A DNA stretch of 64,000 nucleotides. Origin: Agapanthus africanus (Eukaryota; Streptophyta; Magnoliopsida; Asparagales; Amaryllidaceae). The notes below the pieces were generated by a model. The model worked only from the letters and a program-made list of their open reading frames with translations. It was not told where the DNA came from and did not search any database. How positions within the stretch are numbered: position 1 is the stretch's first letter; every line of letters begins with the position of its first letter. The stretch is from NCBI GenBank assembly GCA_030015575.1, contig JASDDO010000006.1, positions 381,942,137-382,006,136 of the forward strand, read 5' to 3'. Shown here one piece after another: positions 11,382 to 22,321 of the stretch. A program made the translations under genes and the position numbers.

Positions 11382-12927
11382 TGTTGGGGTCAAAATTTGT
11401 ACCCCGGTTGACCAAGTCAAAGTCAAGGTCAACCCCAAGCCAAGTAGGCCCAAGCCTGGATCAAGTGGGCCCATGCCCAGGTCGAGTCCGAACATGAAGC
11501 GGCCGGCCCTCCTCCATACCGAAAATGAAATTATGTTATAAATAATTTTTATGTAATTTTTTATGCATGAATGGGCGTAGAGCCAAATTTTTGTAAAACC
11601 CATGGCTTATGTGCAAAAAGAAATGGCACATGAGCCATGTGATGGCCAAAATGCCATTTTTGTAAAGCCCAAAGGGCTATATATAAAGTGTATAGCCTAT
11701 AAAGGCAAGGATAATGAAAATATCTACACAACTTTTTCTCTCTCCAAAGAAAAATCTAGATCTGTGATCTTCTCCTTCCTCAAGGTTCTAAACCTTCCTT
11801 TTTTTTAATTAAATCAAGAGTTTTACTCTTCCTTTCCCAAAACTAAATAGTTTTTCACGACAAAACCCATAAAGGGGAACTCAGATCTGCCATCAGATCT
11901 TAGAAAGGAGAGATTTTTAGAATCTCATATTTCTTGATCTTCAAGATCCGGCCAACAAAGGAAGAAGAAGGAGACCCATCTTCAGAAACCCCACTTTGGG
12001 GAAGAACTAGGGCTCAAGGGGAGAAGCCCTTCATCAGCTTCAAAACAACTTAGGAGTTTAACTCCACACACACACACACACACACACACATAGAATAATA
12101 AGTGCTCCTTTCTAGGAGTACAACTCCCATCGCAGGGACCAAGTCCCTTTTGCTGCTCGAGCGCCCACGTGCTGACATGTGGTGCGCTAGCGCTTTTGTG
12201 TCCACGTGTTGACACGTGGCGCGCTAGCGCTCTTGCGCTCAGAGCGCTAGCGCCCGAGCGCCCACGTGCTGACACGTGGCGCGCTAGTGCACTTGCGCTC
12301 AGAGCGCTAGCGCCTGAGCGCCCACGTGCTGACACGTGGCGCGCTAGCGCTCAGTACGCCAGCGCTCTTGCGTTCAGAGCGCTAGCGCCCGAGCGCCCAC
12401 ATGCTGACACGTGGCGCGCTAGCGCTCTTGCGCTCAAAGCGCTGGCGCTGGCCCCACGCATCCTTTGGATGCCTTTCCCCCTTATATATATACATACATA
12501 TATGTATACATATGTATACATATGTACACACACACATACTCCACGACACTGTCCCTGTTAGAAAATTTTTTTCTAACGGGGCGCTGTCCCGCACCCCGCA
12601 AGGGGGCTGCTAGCCCCCTTGACCCCCACCCCGTTATCCGGGTAGCGGGACCCCCGTAAAAACTCTGCGGGGCCCCCAATATATCCAAAACCCCTTCAAA
12701 ACACAACACTGCCCATTGAGTTCGCATGACCAGTTTAACCCGTTAATCGGAGGTTCCATCGCTCCAAAGGAGAGGGGTAATTAACGGCAGCTTAGTCCGC
12801 GGCTGCCGGAAATTCGGATCCCCACAATCAATAAACCCCGGCCTAACCTAGGCAGGAGGAATCTGTAGTGCGCCTGACAAGCGCGTGCGTATTCCAATCT
12901 CAATGGGGTGACGAAAAACACCTTACA
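11382..12927 (+). repeat. 3' LTR of the gag-only element
   Basis: It is 1546 bp and collinear with 4505-6015. It differs by scattered substitutions, a shorter TA/CA region and a rearranged minisatellite (12157-12455). The GTTAGAAA/TTTCTAAC inverted repeat is at 12557-12576. It ends CCTTACA before ATGAG. Confidence 0.92.
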
Positions 12928-13019
12928 ATGAGATGAGCAGCGGGGATGTCGGCGACGGCTTATCCTTTTACTGCTTTTTATGGAATATAGACTATGTCGA
13001 ACTCAAGCAGCATTACAGC

Positions 13020-13500
13020 TCATCTTGCCATTCTGTCGACTAGGCTTGCTTTGGTCATCAGGTATTTAAGCGAGTCGACCTTAAAGATAAGCATAACCAG
13101 ATGAGCGAGCAGATAGTGCCTCAGCTTCTTTACAGCGAATATCAGGGCTAGGCACTGCTTTTCGATGGGGGAATAGTTATGTTCCGCCCCGACTAACGTT
13201 CGACTGAGGTAGTAGAGTGCATTTTCTTTTCCCCGCTCGTTGTTCTGGACAAGGTGCGCACCGAGCGACTCATCTAGCGCAGCAGTATATAGGATCAGTG
13301 GTTTATTTGGAATGGGGGCAGCGAGCACTGAAGAGTGCAATAGGTACTGTTTGATATTTTCGAATGCATCTTGACATTCGACATCCTAGACAAAAGGAGA
13401 TCCTTTCTTCATGAGCTTTGAAAAGGGCTTGCAACTTCCCGATAGGTTCGAGATGAACCTTCGTATATAAGTGATCTTGCCTTGGAATGATCTCAACCAC
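13020..13500 (-). pseudogene. First (Gypsy-type) RNase H of the Tat element (fossil)
   Basis: The minus strand shows a YSPIEKQCLALIFAVKKLRH motif and an upstream LILYTAALDESLGAHL segment typical of the RNase H fused to Gypsy reverse transcriptase. It lies just outside the right edge of the gag-only insertion. Broken. Confidence 0.85.
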
Positions 13501-13571
13501 GTCAGATTCTTTGGAGGAGGCATCTCCATGATTGACCTTATCTTTGATGAGTCAATTTTGATCCCCCGATG

Positions 13572-14249
13572 TCAGACTATGAAGCCCAAGAACTTTTCCG
13601 AAGACATGCCAAAAACACACTTCAGAAGATTCATTTTCAGATTGTACTCTCTCGGTCTGGTGAAAACGGTTCGAAGATTTTGGATGTGATTGGCTTTGGC
13701 TCTAGTCTTGACAACCAAGTCATCGATATAGCATTCGACGACTTTGTGGATTAAGTCATCAAAGATCTTTGTCATCGCCCTTTGATATGTGGTGTCCACA
13801 TTCTTCAGTCCGAATGGCATCACCTTTTTGCAGTATATGTCGATCGTGGTTCAAAACACTGTGTGCTTCTCATCCTTAAGTGACATTTTTATCTAATTGT
13901 ATCCAGACGAACCATCCATGAAGGTGAACAGCTCGTAATTTGAAATGTCGTCGACCATCATTTCCATGATCGAGAGCGGAAAATCGTCTTTAGGGCTTGC
14001 TTTGTTGAGGTCCCTGAAATCAACGTAAACTCGAATATGCCCATTCTTCTTTTTCACTGGGACGATACACGCGATCCTGTCCGCATCTTTCTTTTCTCTG
14101 ATGAAGCCGGCATCGATGAGTTTCTGGTTTTCCTCGATGACCTTTTCTTCCAGCCCCCTTCTCATTCTTTCAGGAGCTTGCTTGACTGGTTTGGCATCAG
14201 GAGATATAGCTAGCTTTTGTACGGCCATTTCAGGGGAGAGACCAGCCAT
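13572..14249 (-). pseudogene. Reverse transcriptase of the Tat element (fossil)
   Basis: On the minus strand the Gypsy reverse transcriptase fingers/palm words RVYVDFRDLNKASPKDDFPL and ELFTFMDGSSGYN are followed by MPFGLKNVDTTYQRAM and the active-site strand CYIDDLVVKT. Broken, in the usual order before RNase H. Confidence 0.9.
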
Positions 14250-14261
14250 TTCTTTATACGT

Positions 14262-15257
14262 CTACACGAAGCAGTCGATGAACTGATGCAACAGAGCAAT
14301 TATCTGTTCTTTCATTTCTTCTGACAAGAGTGAGCAGATGTAGGCCAGCCTTGGAATATCGAGCGTTCCAAAATCAATCTCGGTTAGCTCGTCAAAGGTT
14401 GCTTGTCCACCATCTTCGAGCTCTCGAGGGGCCTCTTCTGGCTCGTCTAGCTCGACATCATCATTTGACTTTTCGCTGACTTTGCCAACATGGTTCATAT
14501 AGCATGCCTTGACATCAGGTTGAATGAAACGTATGCCCCATCTATCTGGGATTCGTCCATCGATGAGTGCTCGGACCTTAGGCGGATGCCACAGCCCCTT
14601 ATAAAACTACGCTTCGGAGTCTATTGGATACAACAGACACCTGCACTTTTTAAAATATTCCTGCATCTCGCATGCATAGTATATGGAATTGAGGATGGCT
14701 ATTATGCCTCTCTTATAAGGAAGGCACGTCATGCACAAATCATCTGATTGCACGACAGGGTTTGACCCATAAAACAAGATGTTCTTCTGTCCGTTGTTTC
14801 TTCCAGGAACATAGAAAGTTTTCAGTTGGTCCACGGCAGAGACCAACAATGTATCTTGCTCCTTGCACATCTGCTCCGGCACACTTATGATAGCTAGGGA
14901 TCCTTTTGTAACCTCGAAGGTTTCTCTTAGCTTCACTTTTTGCATGATGGCCCAATCTGCATAGTTGTTACAAGGCGGGTCCTCTTCCTTTGACTCATCA
15001 GTGTTGCTGCCTAAACGAACGCGAATTTTGCTGCCGGATGGGCCTTTCATATCAAACTCGTCTGTATCGCTACCAAGATGGGGGCAGTTTTTAAGGAAGG
15101 ACGAACTTTCAGCGTCGGACTCATCAGTGTCATTGCCGAAATGCGAGTGCACTTTAGGGTTTTTACTTTTGAAGGTGACGGCCAGCTCGGATTTTCTTTT
15201 GAATTTCGGAGCCGTTCTGCCTCTAGTTAGTTGTAGCTCAGCATTTAGGAGGTTCAC
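14262..15257 (-). pseudogene. Protease-RT linker of the Tat element (fossil)
   Basis: A low-similarity minus-strand coding stretch between protease and reverse transcriptase. It contains an acidic motif repeated three times (GNDTDESD, GSDTDEFD, GSNTDESK) at roughly 50-60-bp spacing. Long linkers between protease and RT are usual in Tat elements. I recognise no enzyme in it. Confidence 0.6.
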
Positions 15258-15518
15258 AAAGTACCGAGAGTCTTCATATCAGATTTCATGTACACAGAAT
15301 GGTTGTATGTCTCCGTCAATACGTCTTTCTTCACCATTTTTGGTATACTTCATGCACTGATGGAGTGTTGACGGAACGATGCCATAATCATCAAGCCATG
15401 GCCGCCTTAAAAGAATTTTATAAGATATGTCAGCGTCGATCACATATATCTTGGCTTCAGTTTGCAGGTCCTCGAATCTGATCGGCAGAGATATGGATCC
15501 TAGAACTTGCTAGTAATT

Positions 15519-15688
15519 TTAATTGAAGCATTGAATGACAATCATTTTCCTTGACAGGTGTCTGACGTCCATTGACAAACTCTTCAGAGTCTGCAAGTTC
15601 ATGATATTCACTGAGGACCCCGGATGAATCAACATGCGATTAATCCGATCTCTTTCGCTGTACCCGGTCAAGTAAAGCGGTCGGTTAT
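15519..15688 (-). pseudogene. Aspartic protease fragment of the Tat element (fossil)
   Basis: The minus strand reads RPLYLTGYSERDRINRMLI followed by PGSSVNIM, the retropepsin neighbourhood of Tat elements. The fragment is cut at 15688 by the Athila-like LTR. Confidence 0.75.
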
Positions 15689-17127
15689 TGTTCAGTTGAT
15701 AAAACCGCATATTTGTTATTACATTTTTCCTACCATTTTCATATTAAAAAAGGACTTTATTATAATATATCATACATATGAGGGTTTATGTGTAAAAATA
15801 CTATTTTCCATGTGATGATATATTATAATTAGCATTTGATAGGAAAATGTGTACAAATAATTCCATTGACCAAATCCTAGTAGAACAAAGTCTACTAAAT
15901 ATTATTTGAGTTGTTGTGCAGAATTTTTCCAAGTTGTGCAGAATCTTTCAAGACTAGAATCAAGGAAATCAAGTTGTTGAAGAAGACTTGCCTAATTAAG
16001 AAGCAAAACTTAGAGACCAAGTCTGGCAGCAACCATGAGAAGATTTCAAAGATACAAAGGTTCCAGAGAAGGCCACATGTCACAAGGAGAAAACCCTAAA
16101 CTTTTGATCAAATGATCTTGACCCTTGGCCGCGGATCCGCGGCCAAAACCCCCCTTGGGCCGCGGATCCGCGGCACTATTATGGATTTAGGGTTTGCTCA
16201 AATTGTTGGTGAATAATGAATTTTACCTAATTTGGAAGCAAAGGATTCTGGTTTTAGACTATAAAAAGGGACCGAGAGCCTCTTGGAAGAATTATCAAGC
16301 CGAAGAGATCACGAAGTCCAAGACGGCTCAGGCATCCAGGCTGATCATCAACTGTTCATCTACCTCCTTCGGAAGAGTTCGAGAAGCAAACCAAGTTTTT
16401 GTAATCATTTTCCAAAGAATAAAGTGTAGATTGTTCAAGTTGATTAATAAAGATAGTTGTTTTATTTAATTCTTTTGCATTTTACATTATGTTTTCCCTC
16501 TCTGTCTTTTCATCTTCTTTTCCCAACATGCGCGAGTAATTCTCTGCTTGATAGGGTTCATAGGATTAGGGTAGATTAATGGATGATGAAGATCCTTAAA
16601 CTCTTTTTACGTCCTATAAAGTTTATAAACTTTACTAAAAGAATCATTAACATCCTAATCGGCCGCGCTACCAATTTATTGTTAGTCTCGACCGCGATTA
16701 GAGATTAGATTAATGATTGTTTTGGTAAAGGCTAGATATGAACGGAGTTCCATGTCGAGATAGGGGTTAAGAGTGGGAACCCTTTTCCCTCCAGAAACCC
16801 TAATCTACATGCATCTCTGTCGTTCTAATTTTAAATCTATTAAAGGATAAAAAGAGTAATCTTTAATTAACCATCCATAACTACTAAATCCTAATGAACC
16901 CTACAAGACCCCTTTTAATATTGAATTTACATCCATAATTAATCTAGATCTATATTTTGCATCCGTGTTTAACGTAGATCTAGAAACCATTCCTCAACAT
17001 TCTTATCCCTCCTCTCTTTTTCAACACGTCTAAAGTAAAAGTAAAAGATTCAACGTTTCCCTGAGGACGACCCGTACTCATCTCGGTCTAGCTACACGCG
17101 ACACCGTTATTGATTGCAGTTACTTTA
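15689..17127 (+). repeat. Athila-like LTR, plus orientation, 3' end clipped
   Basis: It starts TGTTCAGTTG and follows the solo LTR at 37887-39414 until about 25 bp before that LTR's end. It carries two perfect 18-bp palindromes GGCCGCGGATCCGCGGCC or near-copies at about 16128-16175. It faces the next LTR head to head across 99 bp. Confidence 0.8.
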
Positions 17128-17226
17128 ACGGGGACGACGTCGGATTCATTTTTCGGGGTAGGGGATTCAACTGTTTACTCCCAGAAAACTTCATCTTCTG
17201 TCTGTATAAAGTTGGTGGTTACTCTT
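17128..17226. other. 99-bp spacer between two inverted LTRs
   Basis: Sequence not found in the other LTR copies; it separates the truncated inner ends of the two inverted Athila-like LTRs. Origin unknown. Confidence 0.7.
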
Positions 17227-18722
17227 AACGGTGTCGCGTGTAGCTAGACCGAGATGAGTACGGGTCGTCCTCTGAGAAACGTGGAACCTTTTACTCTTAC
17301 TTTAGATGTATTGAAAAAGAAAGGAGGGATAAGAATGTTGTAGAATTGTTTCTAGATCTACGTTAAGCACTAATGCAGAATATAGATCTAGATTATTTAA
17401 GAATGTAGTTAATATAATAAGGGGGCTTGTAGGGTTCGTTAGGATTTAGTAATTATGGATGATTAATTAAAAGTTACCCTTTTTATCCTTTAATAGATTT
17501 AAAACTAGAACGACGGTGATGCGTGTAGATTAGGGTTTCTGGAGGGAAAAGGAATCCCACTCTTAACCCTTATCTCGACACGGAACTCCGTTCATATCTA
17601 GCCTTTACCAAAACAATCATTAATCTAATCTCTAATCACGGTCGGGACTAACAAAGAATTGTTAGCACGCCCGATTAGGATGTTAATGATTCTTTTGATA
17701 AAGTTCATAAACTTTATAGGACTTAAAAAGGGTTTAGGGATGTTCATCATCCATTAGCCTACCCTAATCCTACGAACCCTAACAAGCGGGGAATTACTTG
17801 CGCATGTTGGGAGAAGAAAATGAAAAGACAGAGAGGGAAAACATAATGTAAAATGCAAAAGAATTTAATAAAACAACTACCTTTATTAATCAACTTGAAC
17901 AATCCACACTTTATTCCTTAGAAAATGATTACAAAAACTTGGTTTGCTTCTCGAACTCTTCCGAAGGAGGTAGATGAACAGTTGATGATCAGCCTGGATG
18001 CGTGAGCCGTCTTGGACTTTGTGATCTCTTCGGCTTGATGCCTTCTAACTTTAGCCCTTGGTCCTTTATATAGCCCTCAAAGAAGAAAAACTAATTACCA
18101 TATATGGTGACTTCCTAATATGGTGACTTTCCATGCCTGGATTCTGAGTCCCTGTCAGTATTGATTTTATGATTTTGGCAGATTTTTTATCTTGACATCT
18201 TGAACATCTTGATCTCTTGACCTGAGCTAAATCTTGCACAATATCTCTATGAATAATGTTAGTTTATTTATTAAATTAGAGAGAGTGTCTTAATCACTAT
18301 ATATGGTAATAAATCTTTAAGAAACTTGATTAAGAATATTTAATATGCTATGCACTTTATATGGTAATAAATCTTTAAGAAACATGATTAAGAATATTTG
18401 ATATGCTATGCATCTTTTAATTACTAAAATATTATGCATATATTTTGAAATATTATTCTAACCATTTGTATGATATTATATCTTTTAAGAATTGTGATTA
18501 GAATATTTGATATGATATGCATATTTTCAATTACCAAAATATTATATAAATATAAAATACCTATATTTTCCTTCATAATATTAATTATAATATATAAACA
18601 TATGGAAAATAGTATTTTGCAGATAAATCCAAATATTTTTAATATTTACAATAAACACCTTTTATTATTTAAGAAATGTAAGGAAAATACTTATACCAAA
18701 GTGCAATATTTTCAACTGAACA
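17227..18722 (-). repeat. 3' LTR of a minus-strand Athila-like element, outer end clipped
   Basis: It aligns with 32507-34002 at a constant offset of 15280 with only scattered substitutions. About 42 bp of the outer end are missing. Its inner edge (18722) is followed by the polypurine tract. Confidence 0.88.
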
Positions 18723-20183
18723 AATACCCCCAAACTTAACTTTGATCGTCCCGAGCAAACTAGTTATTCAAGAGAAAGAGGAAAAGAAAAAGAAAAATCA
18801 AAATAGCACACTTTCATAGGCAAACACGATTGCACTGAGCACGTGCAATAAGCCGTTAAACCTCTAGGTGTCCCTACTAGGAGGAGTGTTGTCTCCTGAG
18901 GGTTTTCAGCGGATTACACCCACAAAATCCTATAATAAAAGAGAGATGGTGAAATTTACATATAAAGATAAGAACCATAAAAGAAATATTTTGAAAATTT
19001 AGAGTTTCCAACTATACTAGCTTTTCAGTTGTCATGAGTCCTATCTTAATAGTCATGAAAAAATGTTAGAAATCACATCATCCCTCAATAAAACATCGTC
19101 TTTATTTTTCATTCCTACCTTTCGTCCAAATATCGATCATATACCCCTACGTGTGTGTATAGAACATCCCTACACTCGGAGAATTCAATTCAAGCTATCA
19201 TACTCTTGTCCATCTACCTTAGTACTTCTTAATTTGATGAATACTTAGATTTGCTCACACATTTTCATGCGACCGTTAATACTTCTTGAGGTACTAACCA
19301 ACCGATTATTCATGTGCTTGCTGATTAGGTGATAATATTTTCCTCGTCTTGCACCACTTAAGGCTTAGCAGTGACTCCCAGTCCAATTGGCCTTTGGGCA
19401 CTAGGTGAAGAGGCACCCTCGCTATATTTTTTTATTGCTGCCTTGGCGATAAAAAAACCAGTGTTCATTTTTCTTTTCACCATTTTTATATTTTATTCAT
19501 TTTTTTTATTTTCTTCATACTTTGGCTTTTAGACAAGAGCATTTCAAGGTATCCTCTACTATCCCGAGTTTCATGACGTGTGTAAGTGCATATAGTAGGG
19601 TATCAACATTCAAATGTTTGGCTTCCAGAATAGAAACTATTTTTCAGACTTATTTTTATTCTCAGATTAGTGACTTCCTTCATCTTACTAATCCTTGGGA
19701 CAACAGCTCATAACTACTTATTACTAGTTCGTTTAAGAAAACTTCTAATTTTCTTGGTTTTCTTAAACTATTCCTATCTTTTATATATAAGTTTTCACTT
19801 TCAATTCTTTTATTATCAAAAAAAAATTGTGTTTATATATAGTATAATGCAAAGTATGCGTAAATAAGCACAAACCTCCCCCAAACTTGTTTTCAACAGT
19901 GTCCTCACTGTTGCTATCTGCTGGATCACAAAAACCTGTAAGCTTGGGAGGACATTATTAATGGTGGCAAGAATATATGAAAGTGAAAATCCTCCCCCAA
20001 ACTTATTTTGGCTCACAAATTTGAGGACAAAAGTTATGTTCAAGAGCCAAAAATATACCCCCCTCAAACATGAGTTAGACAATACGAAGCATTTTAAGAG
20101 GGGGTGAGTCATTTGCTCAAAGTAAGACTTTACAAAGACCAAAAGTTAACACCAACCATTCAAACATTTTATCAACATAGCGT
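18723..20183 (-). other. 3' internal part of the Athila-like element with repeated polypurine tracts
   Basis: Non-coding. AAGTTTGGGGG (minus strand) lies next to the LTR (18727-18737) and recurs at 19878-19888 and 19994-20004; a looser relative is near 20058. The first is the expected polypurine tract. The rest shows no gene. Confidence 0.65.
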
Positions 20184-20188
20184 ATAGG

Positions 20189-22321
20189 TGTTGGAGATAG
20201 TGCCCTCAGAGTCAATTATTGGGTCACAGGCACGTGATTGCAATGATTGAGGGGAGGACCTATCCCGATAGGACAGTCTTACTCGAGATGATAGTATGCT
20301 ATCTGGTTTATCTTTATCATCGTGTACTGTTTTAGGTGACCTTACGAGTCGCTATTACACGTTGATAAAGCCCCTAGGATTCTTGCTTGACTTCCAGCAG
20401 TATGAGGGCGATCATATAAGTGGGAGCTGGGGTCTATAAGCACATCCTTAAATGGTCCCTAGTCGTGGGAGATTCGAGACAGGGCATCGTTTCTCCAGAG
20501 TAGACTAGTGTATACAGTCGAGACCCCGACGAGGGGCGGTGGCCGGTCTCACAAGCCACTGGTGTCAGTTGGTTCACCTAAGATGTATACAGGTGCTCAT
20601 TGGGTTATGAGTACACCGGACAGGACTCGCCGGGAACCTGCTAGTTGGGATATACCAGACGTCAGATAGCAGTTCCCAGGTGACATGTGTACAGGTTAGT
20701 TCATCGACCTGGGATCGTCATTTGTCTCGTGTGAGTTCCCACTGTACTTTGATTACTACCCTACCACGGCTCAAAGGAGTCGTGCAAACAGGTTTTAGTT
20801 GGGTACAGTCCCGAGCCACATGGAGGCAGTGAGCGGATCTGCAGGGGTTCGTCTCTCCCGGTATTGGGGGTGAGGTCGTGCTGTGTCTAGGAGAGCCAGA
20901 ACATGAAAAGTCCTTGGCCAAGGCAGGAGATTTGCTGGTAGGTATTCCAGTAGTATCTCAGGGTGTTCTGGGCTACACTCCGACACGACTTGTACCGCTT
21001 TTGGGGGTCTGACTTTTACCAACCCCCTAGGCCCGCCATGCGATACTCATAGACGAACGGACCGGACTGTACGGATATTGTCACTGACAGGCTCAGTAGG
21101 GTGTCAGGATGAGTTCGCTCATCGACGTCCCTTTTGGTCAATACCTGGTGGCCCGTCACGTATTGGCTTATACCTCTGACGTGCTAATGGTTAAATCCAC
21201 AGCCACAGTATTGACGAGTCTTTAGAGTCCACCACACAGACAGTTACTCAAGTTTCGGGCGAAACGCTGTAGAGGCCGTATGGAGATATGGCAGGGTTCG
21301 ATCAGATACGTGCGGTATTGCACGGATCGTGATCGGACAGTTTTTACTAGCCGGCTTTGGCTTAAGCCGGATCCTAGTATAACATAGTGTAGTTTTGTCT
21401 CTTTGCATTTGTGTTCAGTGGGAATACAAATGCGGGCATGTATTTGCAGTAGTGGGTTTTTCCTGTAATTTATTACGGGAACAGTTTTTTCTGAAGTTGC
21501 CAGTTTGCATTCCGTTCCGGCCGGTTTTCTTTTATTCTTTCGCGGCCGGACTTTCCGATGGAGGGGGTTATTTGCAAGAGTGCAAATAACTCTTTTGTGG
21601 AGGGCTTTGTAGCTTTAGTGCCTTTGTCATGATGAGATGCTTTTTGCATCACTTCATTATCTTTTCTTGTGATGGTTTGTGAATGGATTGAAATGAGAAT
21701 GAAGTGTGACCCTTTTTACATGCTTATCTCTTATTTTTCCTTTTCTTCATATTGTGATATACCATTCTCTTTTCTCTCTCCAATCTAATTTGATGGAGAG
21801 GGGGCCGGCCACTTTAGAGGGAGGGAGAGGATCATTTCTTTTTGAGTGAGAAAAATACTTCATATCTTTTTCCATGCTACCAAGTTCATAAGCACATTTT
21901 CTTGAGTTGCTTTTCTTCTCCTCCTCACATCCTTCCATCAAGGCAACTTCAAGAACCCCAAAGAGATAACCTTCTACACTATTTCTATAGCAAGTCTTGG
22001 ACGCGTCGGCTAGCCAACTTCGCGCCCGAGTTGCCTCGGTCAAGAGGCGGGAGCCCGTAAAAGATTCCGGCTACGTGGTGCCCTTTCCGACGAGCGAGGA
22101 GGTGACGGAGATTCCGCGGGAGATCGGAGCGGAGACGAAGACCGAAGGACACGGATCGTTTGGTATAGCATCTCTACTCTTTTCTTTTTGCTAGCTAGCT
22201 AGGTTAATGGCCCGATCCGGGTAAAAAGTCCGCGGTGGTGCCGGTTGCAAAGTTCGCAAAGTTTTTGTTTTCCGCGTTTCCGGCGTCGGGTCGACGGCCG
22301 GGGCGCCCCCGCGGGCTTACA
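20189..22321 (+). repeat. 5' LTR of the young Copia-like element
   Basis: It runs from TGTTGGAGAT to GGGCTTACA. It matches the 3' LTR at a constant offset of 7718 bp, and I saw no difference between them on reading. Confidence 0.95.

Larger units (their letters stand above)
4505..12927 (+). mobile_element. Gag-only LTR retrotransposon (TR-GAG type, Tat-related), broken
   Basis: Two LTRs (4505-6015 and 11382-12927) begin TGTTGGGG and end in ACA. They enclose a primer-binding site, a gag region and a 3-kb tandem-repeat tail, with no protease, reverse transcriptase or integrase. Flanking 5-mers are ATGGG (4500-4504) and ATGAG (12928-12932), a target duplication with one difference. It inserted antiparallel into the larger Tat element, whose LTR end, primer site, gag and 3' region it resembles; it is best read as a pol-less derivative of that family (terminal-repeat elements with gag, TR-GAG). 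The gag has a few breaks. The LTRs differ by point changes and by minisatellite copy number, so it is neither fresh nor very old. Confidence 0.88.

Noticed and set aside
20718-22194. Small open frames repeated exactly at 28436-29912
   Set aside because: They lie in the two LTRs of the young Copia-like element; duplication reflects the LTR pair and not a conserved gene.
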